Source: Actinomycetes bacterium (GTDB lineage: Bacteria > Actinomycetota > Acidimicrobiia > Acidimicrobiales > Ilumatobacteraceae). Taken from it: a stretch of 35,218 nucleotides of DNA. The translations under genes were made by a program, and so were the position numbers. Positions 1-7,550 of this stretch are shown here, one piece after another; the stretch's first letter is position 1; the number at the start of each line of letters is the position of its first letter. The stretch covers positions 1 to 35,218 of the forward strand of contig BJGF01000006.1 of assembly GCA_014190295.1 (NCBI GenBank), written 5' to 3'. Below the pieces are notes generated by a model. The model searched no databases. It was not told the DNA's origin and was given only the letters and a program-made list of their open reading frames with translations.

Positions 1-974
1 AAACAACAGCAGACTCATCATCAAGATTGAATTTGACTGACCGAGCACGATTTGAACAACTGAACCCCAACATAAACCGCCGATGAACCACATACCTTTT
101 TGCACCATTTTGTGTTGTACCGCAAGATTGCAATAGATGTTACGAACTGACCAACTCCGAGCATCGCAAACATGAACGTCGTCTGGCTACCCGTGGCACC
201 CGCCTGTTCTTTTGCAATTTGTGGACCAAGAACAATCCACGGTGCCATCATGAACAAAATTGAACCGCTGAGCAACACATAAAAAGACCGAACCTCAGCA
301 TGTCCTCGAATAAATGTGAGCCCACCAAATATTTCTTCGCGTAGTCGCCGACGCACAGTATTTAAACTTGCAGGAAGTTCTAAATTGATCAAAGCAAAAA
401 ACCCCAAAAGATTTAACAGCGCCTGAATCCAAAATGCGCCTTCGATCCCCCAGATTGCAATCGCCGGACCTGCAGTTGCAGGACCAATTATTAGTCCGAG
501 ATTGTTGCCGATCGTGTTGACCGCAATTGCACCCACAAGTTTGTCTCTCGGCACAACTGAAGGCACAATCGCTGAGCGCACTGGCGACCCGATCGCGATG
601 AATATGCCGGCAATAAATGATCCGACAATCGCCCACTTGATTGTCATGTTCTGCGTTGTCACCATCACGGCAATCACGGTCGTTATCGCCAACGCACCAA
701 GTTGGCTGACCATCAGTAGTGTGCGCCGATTCATGTGGTCGCTCATCACACCGATAGGCAAAGAAATTAACAAAACCGGAATACCCATGACGAAAAGAAT
801 AAATCCACTGATATCTGACTTTGCACCTAATTCAAGTGCCAACCAAACAAAAGAAAAACGCTGAGTGCTCTGCACAAGTATGAACAAGAAACTGTTTATC
901 CACAACAGACGAAATGGTCGGATTGCGAGAAGTTCGCCTGGTCGAATTCCCTGAGTTTGGATTGGTGAATTCAC
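1..974 (-). pseudogene. MFS transporter, frameshifted and cut by the window edge
   Basis: This is a major facilitator superfamily transporter of the permissive enterobactin/macrolide-exporter type, predicted in the inner membrane; the substrate is unknown. The GTG start at 974 opens a frame with hydrophobic helices from residue ~24 and the MFS loop 2-3 motif GVMSDHMNRR (75-84). The open frame stops at 21 after 317 codons, but its last ~33 residues (from about RYNTKW) are polar and unlike a transporter. Another minus frame resumes a proper membrane sequence at base 120 (VQHKMVQKGMWFIGG and on) and stays open to base 1. A single missing base (or two extra) between about 121 and 134 reconciles the two frames. 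It is either a recent pseudogene or an assembly error; the 3' end lies outside the window. No clear ribosome binding site precedes the GTG. Confidence 0.8.
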
Positions 975-1045
975 TAATCCAAGTGTTACACCAATCAGAT
1001 GCCAGCAACGAACTGCAGACTCACAATCAGACTTACACCGAGAGC

Positions 1046-1074
1046 TTGATGGTACATTTCTAGCCGTATACGAT
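1046..1074 (+). promoter_or_regulatory. Candidate promoter of the SDR gene, leaderless type
   Basis: A TTGATG at 1046-1051 is followed, after exactly 17 bases, by TACGAT at 1069-1074. The ATG of the dehydrogenase gene begins 8 bases further on, so transcription would start at or within a couple of bases of the start codon, as in the leaderless mRNAs common in actinobacteria. No Shine-Dalgarno sequence is present. Confidence 0.5.
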
Positions 1075-1082
1075 TCAAAAGT

Positions 1083-1868
1083 ATGGATCTAAAAAATAAA
1101 ACTATTCTCGTCACTGGCGCTTCACGCGGAATCGGCGAAGCGATCGCTATTGAACTGTCTCGAGCGGGGGCAAAAATAATTGGTGTCGCCCGTGATATCA
1201 AACGATTGGAACAAGCCATGAACCCAATTGGTGGTGTCTGCGTTTGTTGTGATTTGTCTGATTCAAACGCAGTCTCGTCGTTGATCGAAAAAATTGAATC
1301 AGAACATGGGCCAATTGATGTACTTGTAAATAATGCAGGCGTTGACCACACCGGATTATTGCAAGACGCAACAAGCAACGATATTCGCCAAGTAATTGTT
1401 ACCAACCAAATCACTCCAATTGATTTAACTCGTCAAGTTCTGATTGGTATGCGCCAACGAAAAATCGGCCACGTTGTTAATATTTCTTCTTTGGCTGCAA
1501 GTGGTGGATTTGTTGGTATGACTCTCTATTCGTCCTCAAAGTCAGGGCTCTCGGGTTTTCATCGCGTATTACGCCACGAACTGCGTGGCACACCAATCGG
1601 CATGACGTTAGTTGAGATCGGTCCGATACCGACAGACATGTTGACCGGCGTCTATGAAGTTGAAGCAACATTCAAAATGTTTAAACGACTTCAAAAATTA
1701 CAATTATTGCCGGAGGTTTCTCGTGAGCGTGTTGCCCGCAATGTTCGTCGTGCGATAGAAAGAAATCGTAGACATGTTTGCCTGCCGCTTCGTGGAAAGA
1801 TCTATCCAATTCTCAGCGGTGCGCCCCAAAAAATTATCGATATCGTGATGTCGACAATTCCGCGGTAG
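1083..1868 (+). CDS. Short-chain dehydrogenase/reductase (SDR)
   Basis: This is a 261-residue classical NAD(P)-dependent oxidoreductase with a Rossmann fold. The dinucleotide motif TGASRGIG is at 11-18, NNAG at 83-86, Asn108 in the helix that completes the tetrad, the catalytic Ser at 135/136, and YxxxK as Tyr149 and Lys153. The C-terminal ~50 residues are basic and amphipathic (many Arg, a LPLRGKIYP stretch), as in SDRs that associate with membranes and act on lipids or retinoid-like substrates; the substrate cannot be read from sequence. The ATG at 1083 sits just behind a candidate leaderless promoter. The next gene, a molybdenum enzyme, starts at most 23 bases after the stop or overlaps it, so the two are probably co-transcribed. 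The upstream MFS gene is divergent. Confidence 0.9.
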   Translation: MDLKNKTILVTGASRGIGEAIAIELSRAGAKIIGVARDIKRLEQAMNPIGGVCVCCDLSDSNAVSSLIEKIESEHGPIDVLVNNAGVDHTGLLQDATSNDIRQVIVTNQITPIDLTRQVLIGMRQRKIGHVVNISSLAASGGFVGMTLYSSSKSGLSGFHRVLRHELRGTPIGMTLVEIGPIPTDMLTGVYEVEATFKMFKRLQKLQLLPEVSRERVARNVRRAIERNRRHVCLPLRGKIYPILSGAPQKIIDIVMSTIPR

Positions 1869-1891
1869 ATCTTGCGGTCGCAAAACCTACT

Positions 1892-3538
1892 TTGAACTTA
1901 ACTAGGCTTCGCTTCATAAATATCTTTAATAAACCAGCCGATACCGCGTTTCGAACAGAGACTGACCCATCGGCCCCCCATAAACAGAGCGACCAAGCAC
2001 CACGTTGGACAGCACCTGTTGCGGGCCTGATTTCGTCTTTCTTCGCCGTCTGCGTCGCCACTTTTATCGCAGTAATACTCGACGTTGTTACACCACTCAA
2101 CGCAGTCGGTGGCGAGTTTATTGATCACACACCCAAGTGGTTAAAAAACTTCGCAATACAAACATTCGGCACAAACGACAAAGTGGCTTTGAAAATCGGC
2201 ATGGTGCTGACTATCTCTTGCCTCGCGATGCTAAGTGGTCTAATTGCACGACGAAAACTGCTCGTTGGCACAAGCACGATCATAAGTTTTGGCATTCTTG
2301 GCGGAATAATTTCATCTGCACGGCCATTCCAATCTGCACTGGCGTTGGTTCCTTGTTTGTTGGGGGCCACAGCAGGATGTTGGCTGCTCGCAAGATTGAT
2401 TAAAAGCATTACACGACACGATCTTCCCATTGCATCTCCAAGTGAATCACGCGCACCACTCGGGTGGGACCGCCGCAGGTTTATCTCTGCTGCGGGCCAA
2501 ACTGCATTGACTTCCGCACTCTTGGGTGCGGTCGCAAACAGACTCGAAAATAAAAAGATTTCAGAAATTCGTCAAGCAACACCGGCGTCTTTGCCAAAAA
2601 TTAATACAGGCAATGATTCGGTAGCGACGAAGATTCCATCCGGGACACAAATATTTACTGAAACCCCGTTCATCACGCCAAATAAAGATTTCTATCGAAT
2701 AGATACTGCACTGTCATTGCCGCGAATTGATATTAAAACTTGGGCGCTGCAGATTGGTGGCATGGTTAAAACACCACTAAAACTTTCATATGACGATCTT
2801 TTAGCCCGACCTATGGTCGAGCGAACGCTCACAATCTGCTGTGTATCCAATGAAGTCGGCGGACCGTATATCGGTAATGCGATTTGGCAAGGCGTGCTTC
2901 TCGCCGATCTGCTCAACGAAGCCGGCGTTGATCCACGTGCAGAACAGATATTTGGTACAAGTGCCGATGGTTGGACATGCGGGTTTCCGGTTGGTGCAGC
3001 ATTTGATGGACGAGATGCAATAATCGCCATCGGCATGAACGGCACTCCGCTGCCACTTGAACATGGCTTCCCTGCTCGCGTGATTATCCCTGGACTTTAT
3101 GGATACGTCAGTGCGACTAAATGGTTAACAAATCTTGATCTGACAACGTGGAGCCAAGAGCAAGGATATTGGGTTCCACTCGGTTGGTCGCGTGACGCAC
3201 CGATAAAAACACAATCGCGAATTGATGTGCCTCGACGTGGCGAGAATGTGGCTGCGGGACGAATTGCAATTGCAGGTGTGGCGTGGGCGCAACAACTTGG
3301 GATTGAAAAAGTTGAAGTTCGGATTGATAATGGTGATTGGCAAAACGCAACGCTTGCACTTGACTTCAGCGACGACACTTGGCGCCAATGGAAATATGAA
3401 TTTGATGCCAAACCTGGTAATTACCAAATTCAAGTGCGCGCAACTGACAAAACGGGCGAAACTCAAACCCAAGAAGTCAGTCGACCAGACCCAAACGGCG
3501 CAACTGGATATCACACCAGAACAATAAAAGTTTTGTAA
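1892..3538 (+). CDS. Membrane-anchored molybdopterin-dependent oxidoreductase (sulfite oxidase fold)
   Basis: The protein has about 548 residues if TTG 1892 is the start. The frame is open back to TTG 1778, inside the SDR gene, but that extra stretch looks non-coding; there is no ATG or GTG at the front, so the start is uncertain. Four membrane helices (about residues 41-65, 97-119, 123-142, 148-169) precede a Tat-like DRRRF (193-197) with a fifth hydrophobic segment. Then comes the Oxidored_molyb domain with CCVSNEVGG, where the second Cys (317) matches the Mo-ligating cysteine of sulfite oxidases. A Mo-co dimerisation-like immunoglobulin-type domain ends the protein. The catalytic part is expected outside the membrane. 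The electron donor and acceptor are unknown; no cytochrome or haem subunit is adjacent. Known actinobacterial relatives are annotated only as molybdopterin-dependent oxidoreductases. Confidence 0.85.
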   Translation: MNLTRLRFINIFNKPADTAFRTETDPSAPHKQSDQAPRWTAPVAGLISSFFAVCVATFIAVILDVVTPLNAVGGEFIDHTPKWLKNFAIQTFGTNDKVALKIGMVLTISCLAMLSGLIARRKLLVGTSTIISFGILGGIISSARPFQSALALVPCLLGATAGCWLLARLIKSITRHDLPIASPSESRAPLGWDRRRFISAAGQTALTSALLGAVANRLENKKISEIRQATPASLPKINTGNDSVATKIPSGTQIFTETPFITPNKDFYRIDTALSLPRIDIKTWALQIGGMVKTPLKLSYDDLLARPMVERTLTICCVSNEVGGPYIGNAIWQGVLLADLLNEAGVDPRAEQIFGTSADGWTCGFPVGAAFDGRDAIIAIGMNGTPLPLEHGFPARVIIPGLYGYVSATKWLTNLDLTTWSQEQGYWVPLGWSRDAPIKTQSRIDVPRRGENVAAGRIAIAGVAWAQQLGIEKVEVRIDNGDWQNATLALDFSDDTWRQWKYEFDAKPGNYQIQVRATDKTGETQTQEVSRPDPNGATGYHTRTIKVL

Positions 3539-3553
3539 ATCTCGGGAGCGAGG

Positions 3554-4759
3554 TTAAGTCAGATCGGCTGGTGTTTGACGCTCGTTGAGATGCAGATCGG
3601 TGCCCGTATACGGATGAGCGAGAGCAACTTCTTCGTTTAACTCAACGCCAAGACCTGGCTCTTTGGATGGAATCACGTAGCCGTTATCGAATTGAATCGG
3701 CTTCTTCAAAATCTTGGCGTGAAAACCACCCCAGTCTTGAATGCTTTCTAAAATCAAGAAATTAGGCGTGCAAGTACTCAACTGAATATTCGCCGCACCC
3801 TCAATTGGTCCGCAATAAAGATGCGGGGCGATTTGTGCATGATAAGTTTCGGCGATTGACGCAATTTTTTTGCCTTCGAGAATTCCGCCACAACGACCCG
3901 TTGCCAACTGAATAATCGATGCCCCACCAACACGCAACAAATGTGCGAACTCGTATTTTGAAGTGAGCCGTTCGCCCGTGGCGATCGGAATACTTGTGTG
4001 CGCGGCAACCTTGGCCATTTCTTCTGGTGCGTCAGGTGGGATTGGCTCTTCAAACCACATCGGGTCGTAAGGCTCGAGTTGTTTGGCCAAACGAATTGCG
4101 CCCGACGCCGTGAACTGACCGTGCGTGCCAAACAAAATATCGGCGCGATTGCCCACTGCTTTTCGAATTGCAGCAACCATCCGCACACTGCGATCAATCG
4201 TCGCCAACGAAGGTTGACGTCCGTCATAAACCGAATATGGTCCGGCGGGATCAAGTTTCACGGCTGTGAAACCGCGCTCGACTTCGCGCACGGCGGCCTC
4301 GGCTGCAAGATCTGGGTCGCTATAAAGCGGATGATCAGAGTGCGCGTCAAACTCATGCGGCGGATATAAGTATGTGTAACAACGCAAACGATCGTGAACT
4401 TGACCGCCAAGCAACTCATAAACAGGTTTGCCGGTGTCTTTGCCACAGATATCCCACATCGCCATCTCAAGACCGCTGACAACACCTGCTGTGCTGAAAT
4501 CTGGGCGATGCGAGAAACCCGAGCCATAAGTTCGGCGCCACATTTTTTCGATATGAAATGGATCAGTTCCAAAAACATAACGCTCGAACATATCTTCAGC
4601 GACTTTGCAAACTATTTGTGGCGAATAGGTCGCAGTATAAATTTCGCCGATACCGGTCACGCCAGTATCCGTGGTCAACTTTACGAAAATAAAATAACGA
4701 CCACCCGTGCGCGGCGGTGGATTTCCAACAACGAATGTCTGGATTTTTTCGATTTTCAT
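3554..4759 (-). CDS. Mandelate racemase/galactonate dehydratase-like enolase-superfamily protein
   Basis: This 401-residue protein has the N-terminal capping domain and C-terminal barrel of the MR/MLE family and aligns closely with D-galactonate dehydratase (DgoD). Visible landmarks are MWDICGKDTGKP (101-112), VKLDP with Lys168, His213 in THG, Glu237 in EEP, Glu263 in GER, His313 in APH and Glu338. The spacing equals that of DgoD (ligands 26 residues apart, catalytic His 102 after the first), but the first metal ligand, Asp183 in DgoD, is Gly211 here. It may be a dehydratase of an acid sugar with an altered metal site, or may have lost that chemistry. It is the last gene of a five-gene minus-strand operon, 35 bases after the alcohol dehydrogenase gene. 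Confidence 0.88.
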   Translation of the reverse strand: MKIEKIQTFVVGNPPPRTGGRYFIFVKLTTDTGVTGIGEIYTATYSPQIVCKVAEDMFERYVFGTDPFHIEKMWRRTYGSGFSHRPDFSTAGVVSGLEMAMWDICGKDTGKPVYELLGGQVHDRLRCYTYLYPPHEFDAHSDHPLYSDPDLAAEAAVREVERGFTAVKLDPAGPYSVYDGRQPSLATIDRSVRMVAAIRKAVGNRADILFGTHGQFTASGAIRLAKQLEPYDPMWFEEPIPPDAPEEMAKVAAHTSIPIATGERLTSKYEFAHLLRVGGASIIQLATGRCGGILEGKKIASIAETYHAQIAPHLYCGPIEGAANIQLSTCTPNFLILESIQDWGGFHAKILKKPIQFDNGYVIPSKEPGLGVELNEEVALAHPYTGTDLHLNERQTPADLT

Positions 4760-4794
4760 AGTTGCCTGTCTGCTTATTGTCGAAATTTAAACTA

Positions 4795-5874
4795 TTAAAA
4801 CACAATCACATTGCGCAAAGCATCGCCGCGCTTCACCGCTGCGATTGCTTCATTGATCTCTTCTAAATTGTAAGTCTTGGTGACCAATTCGTCTAGTTTC
4901 AAGCGACCCTGCTCATAAAGCGAAATCAAGTTTGGGATATCTACTTGGATCCGTGCCGAACCCATTTTTGACCCGAGAATATTTTGACTGTAAGCAGCCA
5001 TTGTGCCCGGGTCAATCTCTGACATCACACCATTGGCTGGCATACCGACCAAAACGACAGTGCCCGATTTAGCGAGCAAACCATAAGACGAGTCGAATGC
5101 TTGCTTGGCGCCAACTGTTACGAAAACATAATCTGCGCCGCGGCCCTCGGTGATCGCCTGAACTTGCTGTGCGACATTTTCTTTGCCAGAGTTTATGCCA
5201 TGCGTTGCACCGAATATTTTTGCTGCTTCTATTTTTGAATCTGATAGGTCTACTGCAACTATCGAACGCGCGCCACTGATTCGCGCACCTTGCACCGAGT
5301 TAAGCCCGACACCGCCGGCCCCAATCACGACGACGTGACTGCCGGGTTCAACTTTGGCCGTATTTGTCACTGCGCCAAAACCAGTAATCACGCCGCACGC
5401 AAGCAACGACGCACTCGCAGACTTTATGTCTTGCGATATAACGACAACTTGCGAACTCTCAACGACGACATACTCGGCGAAACTGCCCGTGCGCATTGCC
5501 TGCACGATGGATTCACCAGATTTTGATGTGAGTGGACTTTTTGCGTCAAGCGGAAATTTGGTTTCACAAGTCACTGGCATACCACGAGAGCATCCACGAC
5601 AATGACCACACGAACGAATCAAAGTCACGACAACACGGTCGCCAACTTTGATTTGGGTTACACCTGCACCAACTTCTTCGACGACACCAACACTCTCGTG
5701 CCCAAAAATTGCTGGCAAGGTTCCGCCCCAAGCGCCGTCGGCGTAAGAAATGTCGCTATGGCAAATCGCCGTTGCGGCAATCTTGACGCGCAACTCTCCT
5801 GCTTGTGGTTTAGCCAGGGTCACTTCTTCGATTACGAGTGGCTTGCCAAACTCACGACAGACTGCAGCTTTCAT
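4795..5874 (-). CDS. Zinc-dependent alcohol dehydrogenase (MDR family, class III-like)
   Basis: This 359-residue medium-chain dehydrogenase oxidises an alcohol or reduces an aldehyde with NAD(P). The catalytic zinc ligands are Cys38, His59/Glu60 and Cys160, and the structural zinc lobe has Cys89, Cys92, Cys95 and Cys103. The nucleotide-binding motif GAGGVG is at 185-190, followed by an acidic residue at the end of the second strand (VAVDLS), which favours NAD. An AAAGG sequence about 7 bases before the ATG is a plausible ribosome site. It sits between the class II aldolase gene (19 bases upstream) and the enolase-superfamily gene, so its substrate is probably an aldehyde or alcohol of the same pathway. 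Aryl-alcohol and mycothiol-formaldehyde dehydrogenases share this architecture, so the substrate is open. Confidence 0.92.
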   Translation of the reverse strand: MKAAVCREFGKPLVIEEVTLAKPQAGELRVKIAATAICHSDISYADGAWGGTLPAIFGHESVGVVEEVGAGVTQIKVGDRVVVTLIRSCGHCRGCSRGMPVTCETKFPLDAKSPLTSKSGESIVQAMRTGSFAEYVVVESSQVVVISQDIKSASASLLACGVITGFGAVTNTAKVEPGSHVVVIGAGGVGLNSVQGARISGARSIVAVDLSDSKIEAAKIFGATHGINSGKENVAQQVQAITEGRGADYVFVTVGAKQAFDSSYGLLAKSGTVVLVGMPANGVMSEIDPGTMAAYSQNILGSKMGSARIQVDIPNLISLYEQGRLKLDELVTKTYNLEEINEAIAAVKRGDALRNVIVF

Positions 5875-5893
5875 TTTATTGCCTTTCGATTAT

Positions 5894-6616
5894 TCAGTTT
5901 TTGTATTCAGGGGACTCTTGATCAAGAATTTCGATCAATGCTGCAAAATGATGCTCTGCAGACTTTGGATACTCTAGCCATTGTTTGCAAACCAAGGCAG
6001 CAGTTTCGTCGTCAATAATTGCAAGTTCACGATTAGTCGACAAAGCCAGCACTTGAAGTTGCGCCGCTTTTTCTAAGTAGTACAACTCATCAAACGTTTC
6101 GGCTACCGAGTTGCCGACGACTATCACGCCATGGTTAGCGAGAAATAACACGTTCTTGGACTTGCCCAACACGAGCGCCACGCGCTCGCCCTCGCTGGCG
6201 GCAAGAGCCATTCCGCAATATTCGCGGTCATAGGCGATGCGTTGATGAAACCGACAGGCGTTTTGATCAAGCATCAAAAATTCATAGTTACGCAAACAAG
6301 CCAGTGCGGTCGTATACGGCATATGCGTGTGCAAAATACACTTTGCGTGCGGTAGCAACTTATGTATCTGTCCATGCAAATTTATTGCCGTTGGGTCGAC
6401 ATTCACATTTGATTTCGTATCGGTTGCATTTGCTAATACGAGATCACTCGCCCGAACCTGCGAAAAATGACGACCTGCGGGATTAATTAAAAAATTTTGT
6501 GAATCTGGTGAAACCGCAACGCTGAAATGATTCGCAGTTGCTTCATGCATGTTGAGTCTGGCCGCCCAGCGAAACGCAACAGCAAGATCACGACGAGCTA
6601 TCTGCTCAACATCCAT
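5894..6616 (-). CDS. Class II aldolase/adducin family protein
   Basis: This is a 240-residue single-domain protein. The zinc triad is visible as His96 and His98 (HTH) and His162 (ANHG). In FucA-type aldolases a catalytic Glu occupies the SSE motif before the zinc site; here the equivalent stretch is PTAI (75-78), as in the adducin-type branch, so it may act as a decarboxylase, isomerase or hydratase rather than a classical aldolase. It lies 10 bases after the beta-hydroxyacid dehydrogenase gene and 19 before the alcohol dehydrogenase gene in one operon. A dehydrogenase plus class II aldolase pair recalls the OtnC/LtnD step pair of four-carbon acid sugar catabolism, but no OtnK-type kinase is nearby. 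The reaction is therefore not assigned. Confidence 0.88.
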   Translation of the reverse strand: MDVEQIARRDLAVAFRWAARLNMHEATANHFSVAVSPDSQNFLINPAGRHFSQVRASDLVLANATDTKSNVNVDPTAINLHGQIHKLLPHAKCILHTHMPYTTALACLRNYEFLMLDQNACRFHQRIAYDREYCGMALAASEGERVALVLGKSKNVLFLANHGVIVVGNSVAETFDELYYLEKAAQLQVLALSTNRELAIIDDETAALVCKQWLEYPKSAEHHFAALIEILDQESPEYKN

Positions 6617-6626
6617 TGATTAAAGG

Positions 6627-7550
6627 CTATTGCAATCTGGCTGGAAACCCGGGTGCTCGTAAATCAGTGCCCATTGCATCTTCGAGAAGTTTTACAACTT
6701 GAGTCGACCAAACTTCACCACCGTATTGAGATTTGGCGCGTACAAATGCTTGTTGCACAGTGCTCGCCACATCGAGCGGCACCCCGAACTTGCGACCGTA
6801 CTCCATCGCAAAGCCCATATCTTTAAGCGCAAGATCCATTGTGAAGCCAATGTCGTAACTTCCGTTGAGAATTACTTGACCCTCGGTTTCATGAACAAAA
6901 CTGTTGCCAGAACTGTTCTTGATTACTTCATATGCAATGCCAAGATCAATGCCACCTTTTTTTGCGAGCATCAATGCTTCGCCACACGCAACAAGGTGAA
7001 TGAACGCCAACATATTGGTGATCACCTTGATTACTGCGGCACTACCGAGTTCGCCGACATAAAGAACCGGTTTGCCCATTGCTTCGAGCAATTCTTTGTG
7101 TGCAGCAAAAACTTTTTCGCTGCCACCAACCAAAACTGTGATGTCCCCTTCGGCTGCTTTGTGCACACCGCCGGTAACCGGCGACTCAAGAGTATTGATG
7201 CCCAACTTTGCGGCGATTTCGCCGAGGCGCAATGTTTCACTGCGATCATTGGTGCTCATATCGATCCATGTCGCACCCTTTGCAAGACCCGACAACACTC
7301 CATTTTCGCCGTTGACCACGACATCGATCGCGCGTGGCGAAGGCAGGCAGGTGAACACGACTTCAGATGCTTGCGCGACTTCGCGTGCCGAGCCGGCCCA
7401 CTTTGCACCCTTGGTAATTAATCCATCACCAAGCGATTTGTTGAGGTCGTGAATCGTGACGTTGTGTCCGGCGCGAATCAAACTCGCGGCCAAATAAACA
7501 CCAAGGTGTCCAAGGCCAATAAAACCACAATTTCGTTTTGTATTGCTCAT
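6627..7550 (-). CDS. NAD(P)-dependent beta-hydroxyacid dehydrogenase (3-hydroxyisobutyrate dehydrogenase-like)
   Basis: The protein has 307 residues from ATG 7550, whose ATGA overlaps the stop of the aldehyde dehydrogenase gene; a second ATG four codons upstream (7562) is also possible and gives 311 residues. Using the 311 numbering, the Rossmann motif GFIGLGHLG is at 13-21, the substrate motif DMST at 101-104, SPVTGG at 127-132 and catalytic Lys179 in the IKxxxN signature. The family oxidises 3-hydroxyacids such as 3-hydroxyisobutyrate, tartronate semialdehyde (reverse), L-threonate (LtnD) or 6-phosphogluconate-like substrates. Its neighbours favour an acid-sugar or hydroxyacid substrate. 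The 4-base overlap with the upstream gene points to translational coupling. Confidence 0.9.
   Translation of the reverse strand: MSNTKRNCGFIGLGHLGVYLAASLIRAGHNVTIHDLNKSLGDGLITKGAKWAGSAREVAQASEVVFTCLPSPRAIDVVVNGENGVLSGLAKGATWIDMSTNDRSETLRLGEIAAKLGINTLESPVTGGVHKAAEGDITVLVGGSEKVFAAHKELLEAMGKPVLYVGELGSAAVIKVITNMLAFIHLVACGEALMLAKKGGIDLGIAYEVIKNSSGNSFVHETEGQVILNGSYDIGFTMDLALKDMGFAMEYGRKFGVPLDVASTVQQAFVRAKSQYGGEVWSTQVVKLLEDAMGTDLRAPGFPARLQ

Noticed and set aside
3539-3553. CTCGGGAGCGAG as a bidirectional terminator between convergent genes
   Set aside because: The stem is only four base pairs and no T-run follows on either strand.
5602-6018. 138-codon plus-strand open frame spanning the alcohol dehydrogenase/aldolase junction
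   Set aside because: It crosses two well-supported minus-strand genes and resembles no protein family.
6699-7421. 240-codon open frame on the plus strand
   Set aside because: It lies antisense to the beta-hydroxyacid dehydrogenase gene, whose motifs are complete, and the translation is Cys/His-rich low-quality sequence without family features; it is a shadow.
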